A DNA stretch of 64,000 nucleotides, from positions 1,475,501 to 1,539,500 of the forward strand of contig WPIO01000045.1 of NCBI GenBank assembly GCA_009760855.2, written 5' to 3'. The stretch comes from Cristatella mucedo. Lineage: Eukaryota; Bryozoa; Phylactolaemata; Cristatellidae. Below the pieces are notes generated by a model that was given only the letters and a program-made list of their open reading frames with translations, had not been told where the DNA came from and ran no database searches. Below are positions 23,844-34,639 of this stretch, one piece after another. Numbering within the stretch: position 1 is the first letter of the stretch; each line of letters starts with the position of its first letter. The translations under genes and the position numbers were made by a program.

Positions 23844-24080
23844 TTCGTCCTCGATGTGCTTATGCGTGCTGACACTGTTCATGCTGCCACTAACCACATT
23901 TGCATGCTGACCCAGTGCATGTAACCCCTAACCATGTTATTCATTTTGTTTGTTTTTCAAGCATGATTTTACTTACTATTCTATTGCGTATCACTTTGCA
24001 GCAAATGTAAAGCGCCTAGAAAGAGATTAAGTTCTCTGAGGGCGCTTTATCAAGTGCAATATTATTATTTATATTATTAT
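20804..24080 (+). mobile_element. LINE-A, nearly full-length (reference copy)
   Basis: One long ORF (endonuclease then reverse transcriptase), a ~210-bp UTR, a terminal hairpin and an ATT-rich tail. The hairpin has outer stem AAAGCGCC (24009-24016) with GGCGCTTT (24041-24048) and inner AGAGA (24022-24026) with TCTCT (24033-24037). Motif style and the hairpin-plus-short-repeat 3' end, with no poly(A), place it in the L2/CR1 group of Jockey-like elements. The true 5' end is uncertain and may lie upstream of 20804. Confidence 0.9.
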
Positions 24081-24091
24081 ACACAACATGC

Positions 24092-24447
24092 CATGCTCCC
24101 ACAGCCTGGAACTCCCTCCCGACCTGCGTCAGAACATCCCCTGACCTGACCACATTTAAAAGGAACTTAAAAACACCTATTTAGGACAGCATATAGTGGG
24201 TCCCTGTGATTCGTCCTTCATGTGTTTATGCGTGCTGACACTGTGCATGCTGCCACTAACCACATTTGCATGCTGACCCTGTGCATGTCACCCCTAACCA
24301 TATTATTCATTGTGTTTGTTTTTCAAGCATGATTTTACTTACCATTCAATTGCATTTCCCTTTGCAGCAAATGTAAAGCGCCTAGAAAGAGATTAAGTTC
24401 TCTGAGGGCGCTTTATCAAGTGTATTATTATTATTATATTATTATTA
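24092..24447 (+). mobile_element. LINE-A 3' fragment, tandem to reference copy
   Basis: Begins inside the last ORF codons (TGCTCCCACAGCCTGGAACT) only ~12 bp after the preceding element's tail. Runs through UTR and hairpin to an ATT tail. Its UTR lacks the GTGATACGC variant of its neighbour, so it is a separate insertion, not a duplicate end. Confidence 0.85.
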
Positions 24448-24529
24448 TCGTGTATGAATCGAACAAAGTCGACATAACCTAGACGGTGCTACAGCAAACG
24501 TACAAATTATAGGTGTTCTCATATATTGT

Positions 24530-25842
24530 TTTCCAGATTCTGCACATCGAAGCACATGCAGATTCAGTTTGCAGTGTGTACCCTCCTCCACATACGGAAT
24601 CATCACCTCAAGACCTTTAACATTGGTGCTGTTTGCACGTATCTTTACCGCTCCTGCTGCTCATTCCTCCTTCCGACCTGTCATCATTGGAAGAATGCTA
24701 AAACACGACACTAGCCAAAATTCTTGACGAATTTGTACCTCTGACTAGACACTGTGCCCTCGCCCAGTTTGCCTATGGTTTACAGAATACATTAAACTAG
24801 CTAGGTCTGCTACGCCCAAGCTTGAGAAAGCAGACAAAAGATCAGGACCGACTGTCCATGGACAGGCATAAGCTGACTATTGTAGATCGTGTGCATCCAT
24901 CAAAGCAAAGGCCAAGACTAGAGCCTATAAAATGTTGTTAAATCAAAGATGCACAATCCGAAAATGCTGATGTCTACCATCAACTATCTCCTTAACCTCA
25001 CCCACATTAGCTCCTTACCTAGTGATCCTTATGGTGATCAAGCAGATAACTTCTCCAGCTTCTATGTCAGCAAGATAGGCAAGATCACTGAGTGATCACT
25101 AAGCTAACAACATCCTTACTGGACTCATTTCCCACACTAACATCCTCACAGAACTCCTCTACCTCAATTCCATGCTTCGCCTCCATGTCTAATTCAAGTC
25201 AGCCACTAGTGAGCTCATCATGAAATTCATTTCCCAATCAACGAAGGCTACTAGCTCTCTAGACTATGTTTCCACTATCAAATCCCTACTACGATGCATG
25301 AATCTGCTGCTGCCATGTATAATTAAAATTATAAACACGTTCTTAGCCTCAGGTCTTGTCTCGGCACCTTTCAAAAAGGCTGTTAATCGGCCACTAATTA
25401 AGAATGCAACACTTGACCAAAGGATCTTTAGCATTTTCCCCCAGTCTCCCTACTGCCATTCCTATCAAAGATGCTTGAACGAGTTGTGGTAGTACAGCTA
25501 AAGTCATCCGTTAAAACTTCAAACATGGCAAGAAAGTTTCAGTCTGGTTTTAGAGCTAATCACTCCTCAGCATCAGGATTTCTTTGGGTCTATAACAACC
25601 TTCTCAAAATGCAGCCTTAGTTAAAGTCGCCCTGCTTGTTTTGCTTAATATTTCGGAAGCGTTAGACACTACTGATCACCAGCCCTTCTTTAGCACTACT
25701 CATCTCGCCTGAGCATCATTGACACTATTGCAAAGGTTTACATTCTGTGTTAGTGGGAGGGTCATATCGATGTAAGCCGGCAAAGATCATCCGAGGAACC
25801 TCTAAAGTCAATGGTACTTCAGGGCTCTCTGTGATTGGTCCA
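24530..25842 (+). mobile_element. Old LINE-A copy, left part
   Basis: From the endonuclease SDH region (TCGAAGCACATGCAG, 24548) through the linker (SQSTKATSSLDYVSTIKSLLRC near 25238) and RT start (QSGFRANHS near 25540) to GVPQGS-like sequence near 25830, in shifting frames with many stops. Interrupted at 25843 by SINE-2. Confidence 0.7.
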
Positions 25843-25844
25843 CG

Positions 25845-26015
25845 TCTTAAAAAGAAAAGGCTTAGCCAATTAAACTACATCATTTATATAGCAGCAGGAA
25901 AGCTATCACCTTCGCTTGCAGTGGGCGATAAAGGATCGTCCAATGCAGTACTCGAACTCACGACCTAGGTCGTCATGAGTTAGCATGCACCTTACCTCCT
26001 GGGCTAAGACCTAGG
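25845..26015 (-). mobile_element. SINE-2 (tRNA-like, minus), inside LINE-A
   Basis: The minus strand reads AGGAGGTAAGGTGCATGC (A-box-like) and CGTGAGTTCGAGTACTG (B-box-like). A body follows (TGCATTGGACGATCCTTTA, GCAGTGGGCGATAAAG on +) that recurs at 46195-46325. LINE-A sequence on both sides is continuous if this block is removed. Confidence 0.6.
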
Positions 26016-26408
26016 GGTTACACAATTTATACTTCCCCTCTTAATGATATGATTGCCAAGCAAAATATAGGCTTTCACTTCTATGCAAATGACAGTTGTA
26101 CCTGCAATTGTATGCTTTGATCCCTCCCAGCCCTCCAGTTCGTCAAACTTTCTCGACTGCCTTGCTACAAGTATTGCTGGGACCCTCATACGATTGGCAG
26201 CAAACTTTCGTAAATTGAATGAGGATAAAACCAGCTTACTAGTTTTTGGAAAACTGAGTGTGACTGAGAAATTAGAAAACTCAATGGTCTAAATCGGGTC
26301 TGCCAACACATCTCGAGTAGAATCTGCACAAAATCTAGGTGTCCTGTTCCAAAGTGACCCTTTTACTAGCCAAACAAAACTGCTCTGCCGTCAAGTCTGC
26401 CTACTTTC
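26016..26408 (+). mobile_element. Old LINE-A copy, right part
   Basis: Resumes at TTTATACTTCCCCTC and carries decayed YADD-region and LNEDKTSLLVFGK codons. Stops at CTACTTTCAGCT, where the next, opposite-strand LINE-A tail begins. Confidence 0.7.
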
Positions 26409-29182
26409 AGCTAATAATAATAATAACAACAGTAATGCATCTGTACAGCCCCCTCAAAGAACTCAATCTCGTTCTAGGCAATTTACATCTGCTGCAAAGG
26501 AAGCATCATCAAATGGCTAGTGGTAGCATGCTCAATGACAACAAGCATAACACGGTTAGGGGTGACATTCATAGGGTCAGTATGCAAGTGTGGTTAGTGG
26601 CAGCATGCACAGTGTCAGCGCAAAGAAGCGCATAACGGACGAATCACAGAGACCCACTAAATACTGTCCTACATAGGTGTGTTTTTAAGTTCTTCTTAAA
26701 TGTGGTCAAGTCAGGGGATGTTGTGACGAAAGTAGGGAGTGAGTTCCAGGCTTTGGAGCATACGAACTAAATGCACGGTCTCCAAAGGATTTGAGGTTTG
26801 TATGAGGTATTGGTAAACAGTTAGATTCCGAAAAGCGGGTAGTACGATGCATGCATGGCCTGGTGAGGAAGTAGATCTGATAAATAGGCTAGAGTCAAAG
26901 AATGAAGGGAACTGGAAGTGAGCAACAAAACCTTGAAGTCGATCCGTTGCTTGACTGGTAGCCAGTGCAGGTTGACGAGAAGTGATGTGATGTGACAACT
27001 GTGACGTTCACGACAGACAAGCCTAGCTGCAGAGTTTTGCACCAGCTGTAAGCGCCTGATCGCACAGGCCGGTAGACAGTCAAGTAGTGAATTACAGAAG
27101 CCGTGAAGGGATGTCAAGTCATAAATGCACGGATCAATTTAGTTGTGGTATCCCTGTCTAAGCCAGACCGAATTTTAGCAATGTTATGTAGCTGATAATA
27201 GGCAGACTTGATTGTGGAGCTGATCTGGTCGTCTAACGAAAGGTCACTTTCGAACAGAACACCTAGATTGTGTGCAGATTCAACAGGACGTATGCTGGCA
27301 GAGCCGAGTGTGAGCATTAACCTTTCCAATTTTTGAATCACACTTGGTTTGCCCATGACCAATAATTTGGTTTTATCATCATTCAATTTAAGAAAGTTTG
27401 CTGCCTTCCATGTGCGGATGTCATCAATACAGGCAGCAAGGATGTTGAGATAATTTAAAGTGCTGGAGGGAGCAAAGCGAAGGCACAACTGAGTGTCGTC
27501 TAAGTAAAAGTGAAAGCCTAGATTGTGTTTGGCAATCACATCGGCAAGAGGGAGAGTATAAACCGTGAAAAGAACAGGACCAAGTACAGAGCCCTGAGGT
27601 ACACCGTACTTCAGAGGTTCCTCGGATCGTCTGTGTCTATTCACATAAATACTCTGGAATCTCCCACTGAGATAGGACCTGAACCATTGCAGAGCAGTGC
27701 CAGTGATGCCCAGGCGAGATGAGAGGTGCTCAAGAAGGACTTGGTGATCGATAGCATCCAAAGCTGCCGAAAGATTTAGCAAAACAAGCAGAGGCTTTGT
27801 CTAAGTCTGCTTTCCTAAGTGGGTGGTTATGCACCCGAAGCAGTACTGACTCTGGAGAGCAATTAGCTCTAAGACAAGACTGGAACTTACTAGCAAGGTT
27901 TGAAATTTCAATATATCAGTTCAGCTGGTCTGCCATGACTTGTTCCAGTGTCTTGGATAGGAACGGTATATGGAAGACTAGACTGAAGTTGCTCAAGTTC
28001 TCTTGGTCTAGTGTTGCTTTCTTGAGTGGTGGCCTGACTACAGCCTTTTTGAAAGGTGCTTCGACATGACTTGAGGCTAATGACATATTAATGATGTTAG
28101 TTGTGCATGGTGGCAGCAGATCATGCAACGTAGTAGCAGGACAGTGGGAAATAGGGTCCAGAGGACTAGTTGTCTTCTTTTATTGGGATATGCACTTCAG
28201 GACGAGGTCACTAGTGACCTCTGTGAATGTAGACATTGAGGTGCTGCATGGAATTGAGGGACAGGATTCCAGGGTGGTTGCTGCCAACCTAGGAATGGAC
28301 TCCCCGATCTTGTCTACCTTTTTGACAAAGAAGCTAGATAAGCAGTCAGCTAGGTCAGTGATTCTAAACCGGTCGCGATCTCTTTAGGGGTCGAACGACC
28401 CTTTCACAGGAGACGCCTAAGACCGTCGGAACACACACATTTCTACATTTTGCATGCAAGAATTTTATCGTCGGGGGTCGCCACAACATGAGCTGTATTA
28501 CAGGGTTTCGGCATTAGGAAGGTTGAGAACCACTGAGCTAGATAATCACAAGAATCACTAGGTAAGGAGCTAGCCTGGAAGTGGTTAAGGAGATGGTTGG
28601 TCGGAGACATCAGCATTTTTTATTTTGCACCTGTGAACCAACAATGTTTAATATAAGCTAGACTTTGCAATCGCTAGGATTGATTTATACGATTTACAGT
28701 AGTCCTGGAATGCCAATCGATGGACAGTAAAACTTGGTCTTTGGTATGCTTTTTCAAGCTTAATGTCTGTGGTAAACCATAGGTCGTCTGGGTGAGGGTG
28801 CAAAGTAGGCTTAGTCAGAGGTGTGAACTCGTCTATTACGCCAGCTAGTGTCGTGTTGTAGCAAACTACCCTACTAATGATAACAGGTTAGAAGGGGATT
28901 GAGCAGCAGAGGCAAAGCAGATATTTTTGCACGGACGGCATCGATGCCAGGGTCTTGAGGTTTTGCTATTCACTGGCGAATGTTGATGAGGCGGAAGAGG
29001 GCACACATTGTAGACTGAATGAGATCTGCAGGTGGTCAGATAAGCAGAATTTGGTAATAATTGTGATGATAGCATGCAGTTGTAGGAAAGAATTTCGTCG
29101 CATATGTTACCTGTGATGTGAGTAGGGCCATGCACATGAGCAACGAGAGGCAAAGAGTCAGTCAGTGCACGAAATTTAATGC
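26409..29182 (-). mobile_element. Long LINE-A copy (minus), carries a hAT insertion
   Basis: The tail (TAA)n lies at 26409, then hairpin, UTR and ORF. The minus strand reads LNLSAALDAIDHQVLLEHLSSR (27720-27782), [14 protein letters not shown] (27560-27600) and FYLDDTQLCL, so YADD has become YLDD. Further up are the linker (27916-28128) and endonuclease end (HVHGPTHITGN near 29120). 5'-truncated, multiple frameshifts. A 180-bp DNA transposon is inserted at 28356-28535. Confidence 0.85.
28356..28535. mobile_element. hAT miniature element, SPIN-like
   Basis: 180 bp bounded by imperfect inverted ends: CAGTGATTCTAAACC on the left and, on the complement of the right end, CAGTGGTTCTCAACC. The flanking 8-bp direct repeats AGCTAGGT (28348-28355) and AGCTAGAT (28536-28543) have the length and central TA typical of hAT target duplications. 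LINE-A sequence is continuous without the insert. Internal blocks GGTCGAACGACCCTTTCACA, CGCCTAAGACC, GTCGCCACAACATGAG and GGCATTAGGAAGGTTGAG are, from memory, the end regions of SPIN (Space Invader) elements known from tetrapods, a bug and a snail. No transposase ORF; non-autonomous. Confidence 0.85.
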
Positions 29183-29224
29183 CTTCAGCACCGGGTTTTG
29201 TGCACTGGTTGTAATAGTAGGATC

Positions 29225-29320
29225 GCACTTCCTTAACGACATGTGCACAGTGTCTAGAACGAAATTAAATTCTCTAAGGTTGCTAAATAAATGTGGCACC
29301 GTTTATATAATTATCATTAT
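29225..29320 (+). mobile_element. LINE/SINE 3' tail fragment
   Basis: GTGTCTAGAACGAAATTAAATTCTCT...GCTAAATAAATG and an ATT-type tail match a decayed terminal hairpin. It may be the missing 3' end of the copy at 24530-26408. Confidence 0.5.
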
Positions 29321-30220
29321 TATGTTGTTTTGCGCTGGAGGGCTCGAGCATGCTGCAAGCGAATACCAGCCAGCAGTTTATGAAGTATCTATTGTACTTT
29401 GAGATTATCTCTCCGCGGCTCATGGTCTCCTCGATCGCCATCGCCAGCCTTGGTCTATCCGATCCTCAGAGCTCCTACGGTGCGCTCTAGCACCCGCTTG
29501 CTCATAGGCTCTCAGTCGTCTCGCTGTTCCTCGAAATGAATCAAAGTCATTTGGTGATCGGGCCTTCAAGTTCGTATGCACACAAAATTCAAAGCTCACT
29601 TCTGGTACCTATTACCTGCTGCAATGATTTTGCAAAATTGTAGTCGATAAAGTCTCAGCGAAAGATGCATCAGCTCTGCTCAGCTTCACCCACCGCCCGG
29701 AAACATGTCTTTCTTGTTCCTGTTTTGTAGTCCCTTCTTACATGTGCACGATCCAGTGTATAGTACTATCCAACGGCTCTGAGTACCTTCTTGTGTGCTT
29801 TTGCATGCTTGTTTAAGCAGGGTCTTGTGCATTCTATTAGCCCTTGGTCGTAGCTTCTATTTCAGTGAGCTGGAAGACGCTATGATAGAGATGCGGTTCT
29901 CTTATGGCACTCTACCAGCAACCAGCTATTAATATTGTTATTGTTATTAAGCAGTTCAGTTGACCAGCCAGTGGCATGATTAATTCGTAGCCTCCCGCCT
30001 GTACTAACAAACAAGTAGGTAATGATACATTCTCTGTCCATTGCAGTAGTTTGGTACTGGACACACACACACAAAAGACCCGCTTTCTGGTATACATTGG
30101 AGACATATGACAGCAGCAGAGATGGATGCAGCAGCCTGCTAACTCACTCACTGTTGTCAGTGACGGCAGCAGCAGCTTCAGCCAGCTGAGCGGCAACATC
30201 GCAAGCCGTTCTAGCTAAGC
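29321..30220. other. Upstream region of first glycosyltransferase gene
   Basis: A short SINE/LINE tail-like segment (29870-29950, AGAGATGCGGTTCTCTTATGG then ATT-like repeats) and an AC run at 30058-30071. CAG/GCA-rich sequence follows from 30112, probably the 5' untranslated region of the gene starting at 30221. No TATA box or clear start site was identified. Confidence 0.4.
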
Positions 30221-31675
30221 ATGGTCGCACAACTGTCGATATTGACGGTGATGCTGCGGCTGCTGCCCGTTGCTGCAGTGTTCGGCGTGCTCTCGTGTGT
30301 CTGCCTGTACGTGCAGCTGTCGCAGCAGCCGTGCAGCAGGCAGCAGTCAGCTCGAGGAGGCTTCCTAGCTCACAGTAGTATCCTGAGGCAAGCGGACATG
30401 CAGGATGATGGCAGCAGCAGTGCGGCCAGCACAGCAACGTCCCCTTCTCGACCGTCCGAGGCGGCTTGGCAGAGAGCTGACCAGGCCAGGGCCGCCGGCG
30501 TGCTCTGCTCCAAGCTTCTGCGAGGCGACCGAGCCGAGGTGGCCCGAGCGGCCGGCGCCGTCGCCGCCGGCTCCCAGGCGTTCAAGCGCAGCGCCTCAGA
30601 CGACGACGAGCGACTCGCCAACGTCACGTGCTCGCAGCTGCTGGCCGCCGGCTACGCCCGACGGCAGAGGCCGGCCAGCGAGCTCGAGGCCGGCTTCCGG
30701 CTGGCTTTCGGCATTCGCTTCCACCGGCGCTCGGCACAAGCCGAGCTGCTGCTTCGCACCGTCTACGCTCCACAGAACGTCTACTGCCTGCATGTCGACC
30801 CTGCGGCCGAGCGCATCGTGCACGAGGGCGCCCGACGGCTCGCCTCGTGCCTGCCCAACGTGCACCTGGCGCAGCCCGTGGAGAAGCGCTTCGTGTACGG
30901 CAGCGCTTCGCCTGTGCTCGCCGATCTCGCCTGCATGCGGCTGCTGCTGGCGATTGGTGGCGCCACCTGGCGCTACTTCATCAACCTCACCGGTCAGGAG
31001 CTGCCGCTGAAAACCAACTACGAGCTGGTGCGGCTGCTCATGCTGTACAACGGCAGCAACGAGCTGGAAAGCGAGCCAGGCAGTCGCTACACGTGGAGAT
31101 ACTCAAGATCATTCTGGTGTCGAGATGCCGCAAACGGTGAAACCGTCAGGTGTCCTAGTCCGCTGGTGCCCAAGCCTCCGATTCCTCTGCAGAGCACAAC
31201 AGTGTACAAAGGCCTGGCTTACGGCTACTTCAGCCGAGCTTTCGTGGAGTTCGTGGTCAGGGAAGGTGGCATGGCGGCAATGCTGCTGTCCTGGTTCAAC
31301 GACACCTACTCACCGGATGAGAACTACTGGGCGACCTTGAACCGGCTTCCGGATGCACCCGGCAGTTATGTGGGGAAAGAATCGTTGCAACAGGCGTCTC
31401 GTGCCGTGTCCTGGATAGGAGTCAGTCCGTGCCAAGGCCAATTCGTTCGCGAGGTATGTGTGTACGGAGTAGGCGACCTTCCCCGGCTGCTCAGTCGACA
31501 CGAGGCATTCGCCAACAAGTTCTCGGTTGATTACGATCCGATTGCTGCCCAGTGCCTTGCCGAGCACATAGCTGACCGTGCAGCCAACGAACCGCACGGT
31601 GCCGACTCATGGCTTGTGCCCTGGTATTGGAGCGAGTACCTCCGGCTTCCTCAGATACAGGCGACAAGGACGTAG
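30221..31675 (+). CDS. Core-2/I-branching beta-1,6-N-acetylglucosaminyltransferase, paralogue 1
   Basis: Golgi type II enzyme predicted to add GlcNAc in beta-1,6 linkage to O-glycan (core 2) or poly-LacNAc (I) acceptors using UDP-GlcNAc. 484 codons, no intron seen. A hydrophobic anchor at residues ~11-33 is followed by a Ser/Ala/Gln-rich stem to ~75. The GT14 domain shows NVTCSQLL, LAFGIRFHR, LLLRTVYAPQNVYCLHVD, FINLTGQELPLKTNYELVR, YKGLAYGYFSR, NDTYSPDENYWATLNRLP (E367 aligns with the family's catalytic Glu), VREVCVYGVGDLP and ANKFSVDYDPIAAQCLAEH. Cysteines are placed as in the family, with several N-glycosylation sites. Start chosen because an in-frame TAG lies at 30212-30214. Longer than vertebrate GCNT1 (about 430) owing to the stem. 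30435-31678 is nearly identical to 58368-59611. Acceptor specificity cannot be read from sequence. Confidence 0.92.
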   Translation: MVAQLSILTVMLRLLPVAAVFGVLSCVCLYVQLSQQPCSRQQSARGGFLAHSSILRQADMQDDGSSSAASTATSPSRPSEAAWQRADQARAAGVLCSKLLRGDRAEVARAAGAVAAGSQAFKRSASDDDERLANVTCSQLLAAGYARRQRPASELEAGFRLAFGIRFHRRSAQAELLLRTVYAPQNVYCLHVDPAAERIVHEGARRLASCLPNVHLAQPVEKRFVYGSASPVLADLACMRLLLAIGGATWRYFINLTGQELPLKTNYELVRLLMLYNGSNELESEPGSRYTWRYSRSFWCRDAANGETVRCPSPLVPKPPIPLQSTTVYKGLAYGYFSRAFVEFVVREGGMAAMLLSWFNDTYSPDENYWATLNRLPDAPGSYVGKESLQQASRAVSWIGVSPCQGQFVREVCVYGVGDLPRLLSRHEAFANKFSVDYDPIAAQCLAEHIADRAANEPHGADSWLVPWYWSEYLRLPQIQATRT

Positions 31676-32628
31676 CCATGTACCTTTCGCACTTTTTGCG
31701 GAAAGCTCATGTCCTTAGGCGAAAGTTTTGTTTTTGTCTGGCATACTTTATAAGATATGCCCGGCCCTCGAAGGCATCGAAAAGTTGTTATCAGTCTGAT
31801 TACGGCGTGTTATGCTCCCTCTTACTTTCCCTTAGATCCGGTGTGAAAGTCACTCGCGGGGAGCAGGCCAGCAGACCTCGAGCCGAACCTTGAGCACGCA
31901 CGCCCATTCGCAATCGGAGCTGCTTGCGTGACTCGCTGAAAGTGCTGGTCCGAGGCGCTTGCTTCGCCGATATAGTGGCGTCGCGAAGCGAAGCAGAGGG
32001 GTATCAGCTCGGTCCAGATCGGCACTCGTGCGAGAGAAAGGTGCCTGGAAATGATCCAAGAGAAAGATCTGGAGCTCTGCATGACATGTGCTCGCGACTC
32101 CGTGGACAATATAGCATCCGATTTGAATGTATTTATTCGTTTTAATTTGCCAAATGTGTGGTGTCTTCTTCTGCTGCTTTTGTAGGCTTGTCGTAATCTG
32201 TGGCTCAATCGAGATATGATCGTTTTGAGGGCAAGTGACTCTAAAAAATGGTGGCGATACTCGCAATTGCTAAAATGGAATCGGTGTCTACTTCGTAACT
32301 GTAGCATTAGCTGCTTTACTGTGAACTAAGTACAGGCATATGAAGTCCAATAAGTCAGCTAATTTTGGTAGCTCGTTGACTAAACATTACCCGACGCGTT
32401 TACTGATGCCACCATCGGTCACCAGCACATAGTATTAGACTTGAATTATTGCTAAGAAGAGAGAGAGAGAGAGCATCTCACAAAAGTGTTTTAGTTTTTC
32501 ATGGCTTGATGCCTCGTGATAGTTCTTGCAGATTTCGACAGATGCATGAACTAAGCAGCAAGCACATGCTTCTCCTGACGCGACGGGAATGAGCGAAGGC
32601 ACGCGTGGTCTCTTAAAGCGACACGATT
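31676..32628. other. 3' flank of paralogue 1
   Basis: Unrelated to the flank of paralogue 2 from the third base after the stop codon. No AATAAA close to the stop. Open frames on the minus strand (31822-32307) have no recognisable content. A short GA run at 32459-32472. Confidence 0.4.
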
Positions 32629-33120
32629 GCTCATGAATCTGCTGCTCTCCACTGACCCAGCAGCCTTTGGCCGTTCAGCACGGTTACTTAAGCCACCTTA
32701 TTTGTTATCACCGTAGGGTCTATTGGCAGTGGAGCACATCTTCACAAGAGCTTGTTCAGCAAACCATGCTATGAGTGAATTTTGCAATGCTGACACCGGA
32801 AGAAAGCGAAATGATCTTGTAGCCTGCTGCCCGATGGCAGTCAGTTTGGCCCAAGCAATTACAGTGGATGTCTGACCTGGGAATAGCTATCCTGGCAGTC
32901 GATGTGGGCCTGTCCATTTTTCTCCTCGCTTGTGGGAGGTGGGCAGGCCGCAGGGTGGGTGAGCTACTCAAGAAAGTGAGTGCAAGCAGAAAGGGAAGCA
33001 CAGCACTAAGCATAAGACTTCAGCAAGTGCACAGGCTTAATTGAGCAGCATGGCTTAAGTAACCGTGCTGAACTGCCAAAGGTCAGCTGGGTCAGCTGGG
33101 TGAGCAGCAGAATCATGAGC
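32629..33120. repeat. Inverted repeat, ~67-bp arms, ~355-bp loop
   Basis: The left arm (32629-32695) and the complement of the right arm (33051-33120) share GCTCATGA, TCTGCTGCTC, CAGC-CCTTTGG and GTTCAGCACGGTTACTTAAG. The right arm has a small insertion from a repeated GTCAGCTGG. The loop has no recognised protein. Could be a foldback/MITE-type element; no target duplication was identified. Confidence 0.65.
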
Positions 33121-33534
33121 ATGTGAGCCTAAATGTGTGCCACAAACCGCGCCGTATCCGTGCTGAAGTTGGTTGTACTGCCTGACGCGGATCTGGTCGC
33201 AATGGAATATAAAATATCTACGTCCACAACCGATTTCCACACATTTAGAAAGAAAACTTGCAGGGAGGCAATCGGGTGACCGGAATGCTCCTCGCGAACC
33301 CAGCCATCTCACTTCTCCATGGTTTTCAGCGAGCTGAGATCACTCAAATGAGCAGCGACAGCGATGCTGCCACTAGCGAGACGACGAGTGAAGGGAGGCT
33401 GACGGAATGGGTCAAGGACTATTATCACTTTACCGAAGCTGCCAAATCTGGTTGCCGTCACGTCAGCCGCGTATTGGCGGAAAGAGACTAGCACCGGACC
33501 CCCTTGATAGCCTGCCGAGCTATGACTGAATCCC
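33121..33534. other. Unassigned sequence
   Basis: Nothing recognised. Confidence 0.35.
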
Positions 33535-33670
33535 TGGTTTGGCCGAGGAGGTAAGTTGCTCGGCTTCAACCACAGAGATCGTGGGGTCAAGCCCTGCGTC
33601 ATGTGTAAAGCGCCCGGATAGAGATTAAGTTATCTTAGGACTCTATAAAAATGAGTTATATATAGATATA
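33535..33670 (+). mobile_element. SINE-1 copy
   Basis: A-box-like GGAGGTAAGTTGCTCGGC (33547-33564), B-box-like GGGGTCAAGCCCTG (33583-33596), then GTAAAGCGCCCGGATAGAGATT...TATCTTAGG and an AT-rich tail. Confidence 0.65.
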
Positions 33671-34635
33671 TTTAATTGCGAGGTTAATCAGCTCTTCGGG
33701 TAGTGATCCCGTGCATTGGGCTCGCTCATCGCCTAGCTTGCAGAGTTTCGCTGGTACGGCATAAGAGGATGCATACTGGCTGTGGGCTAGCTGCAGCTGA
33801 CGCCCCCAGCTTTATCCCCCTATTGACTGGAAATGTTGAGGTGACGATGCAGTTTAGTTTTAATGCAAGTCTTTTTCAGCAACAATTCGTGGGTGCATAG
33901 CATTCTGCGAAGTACCTCCATGTGCAAGAATTCGCTCGCTCGCGCGTGTCTGTGTGTGTGAGTTCTCGAGCACACGTGAGTATGTGTGTGTGCATACATT
34001 AGCGTTCTTGGTTTAGAGAAATTTGAACCATCTACAAGTGCTGGCTCACAGGCCACGAAAATTCAGCACACTTCACCCTTAAGTCGGAACCAGAGTCTAC
34101 CATCAGTATCCGTGTTCAAAGATAATAATCCTAATAAACATTTGTCGAACGTCATTGGATGCTTAAATTTGTTTCTAAGCACTTCATACATCCTAGAAAG
34201 CAAGCGTTTGTCAATTGAAAAGTTATATGTGCAATCGCTGCACACGCATGTACACAATAGACATTTCACGTGGATGAAGCGACTGCTTCGAGGAAGAGTG
34301 AGCTCGCTGTACTAGTCATGTTCGCGGCGACAGCTCGCGGCGACAGCAGGCTTATTAGCAAAATCAACGAGCAGGATGCATGCTATGGCGAGCTGGCGGA
34401 GAATACAAGTCGCGACGATTGAGGAAGTAGCTCGAACTTTAATCGAACGGCCACTTTTCCATGTCGCCACAAATCGAATAAGTATAATCTCTTGAACGCG
34501 TCAGCAGGCGATACGATACTAGCAAATCTTGAAGTTCCCGATTACACTTTCGCTGAGACGAGCAGAAATAGTCAAAATACTGTGCCTTATTAGTTAGACT
34601 GGCGAAAACTGAATGCTAGAGATCGGAGATTGGGG
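33671..34635. other. Unassigned sequence
   Basis: A degenerate GT-rich stretch at 33943-33992; otherwise nothing recognised. Confidence 0.4.
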
Positions 34636-34639
34636 TAAT

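Noticed and set aside
30405-31010. Long open frames in other phases over the glycosyltransferase genes (also 30628-31140 and 58561-59073)
   Set aside because: Shadows of a GC-rich real gene; the GT14 motifs lie only in the called frame.
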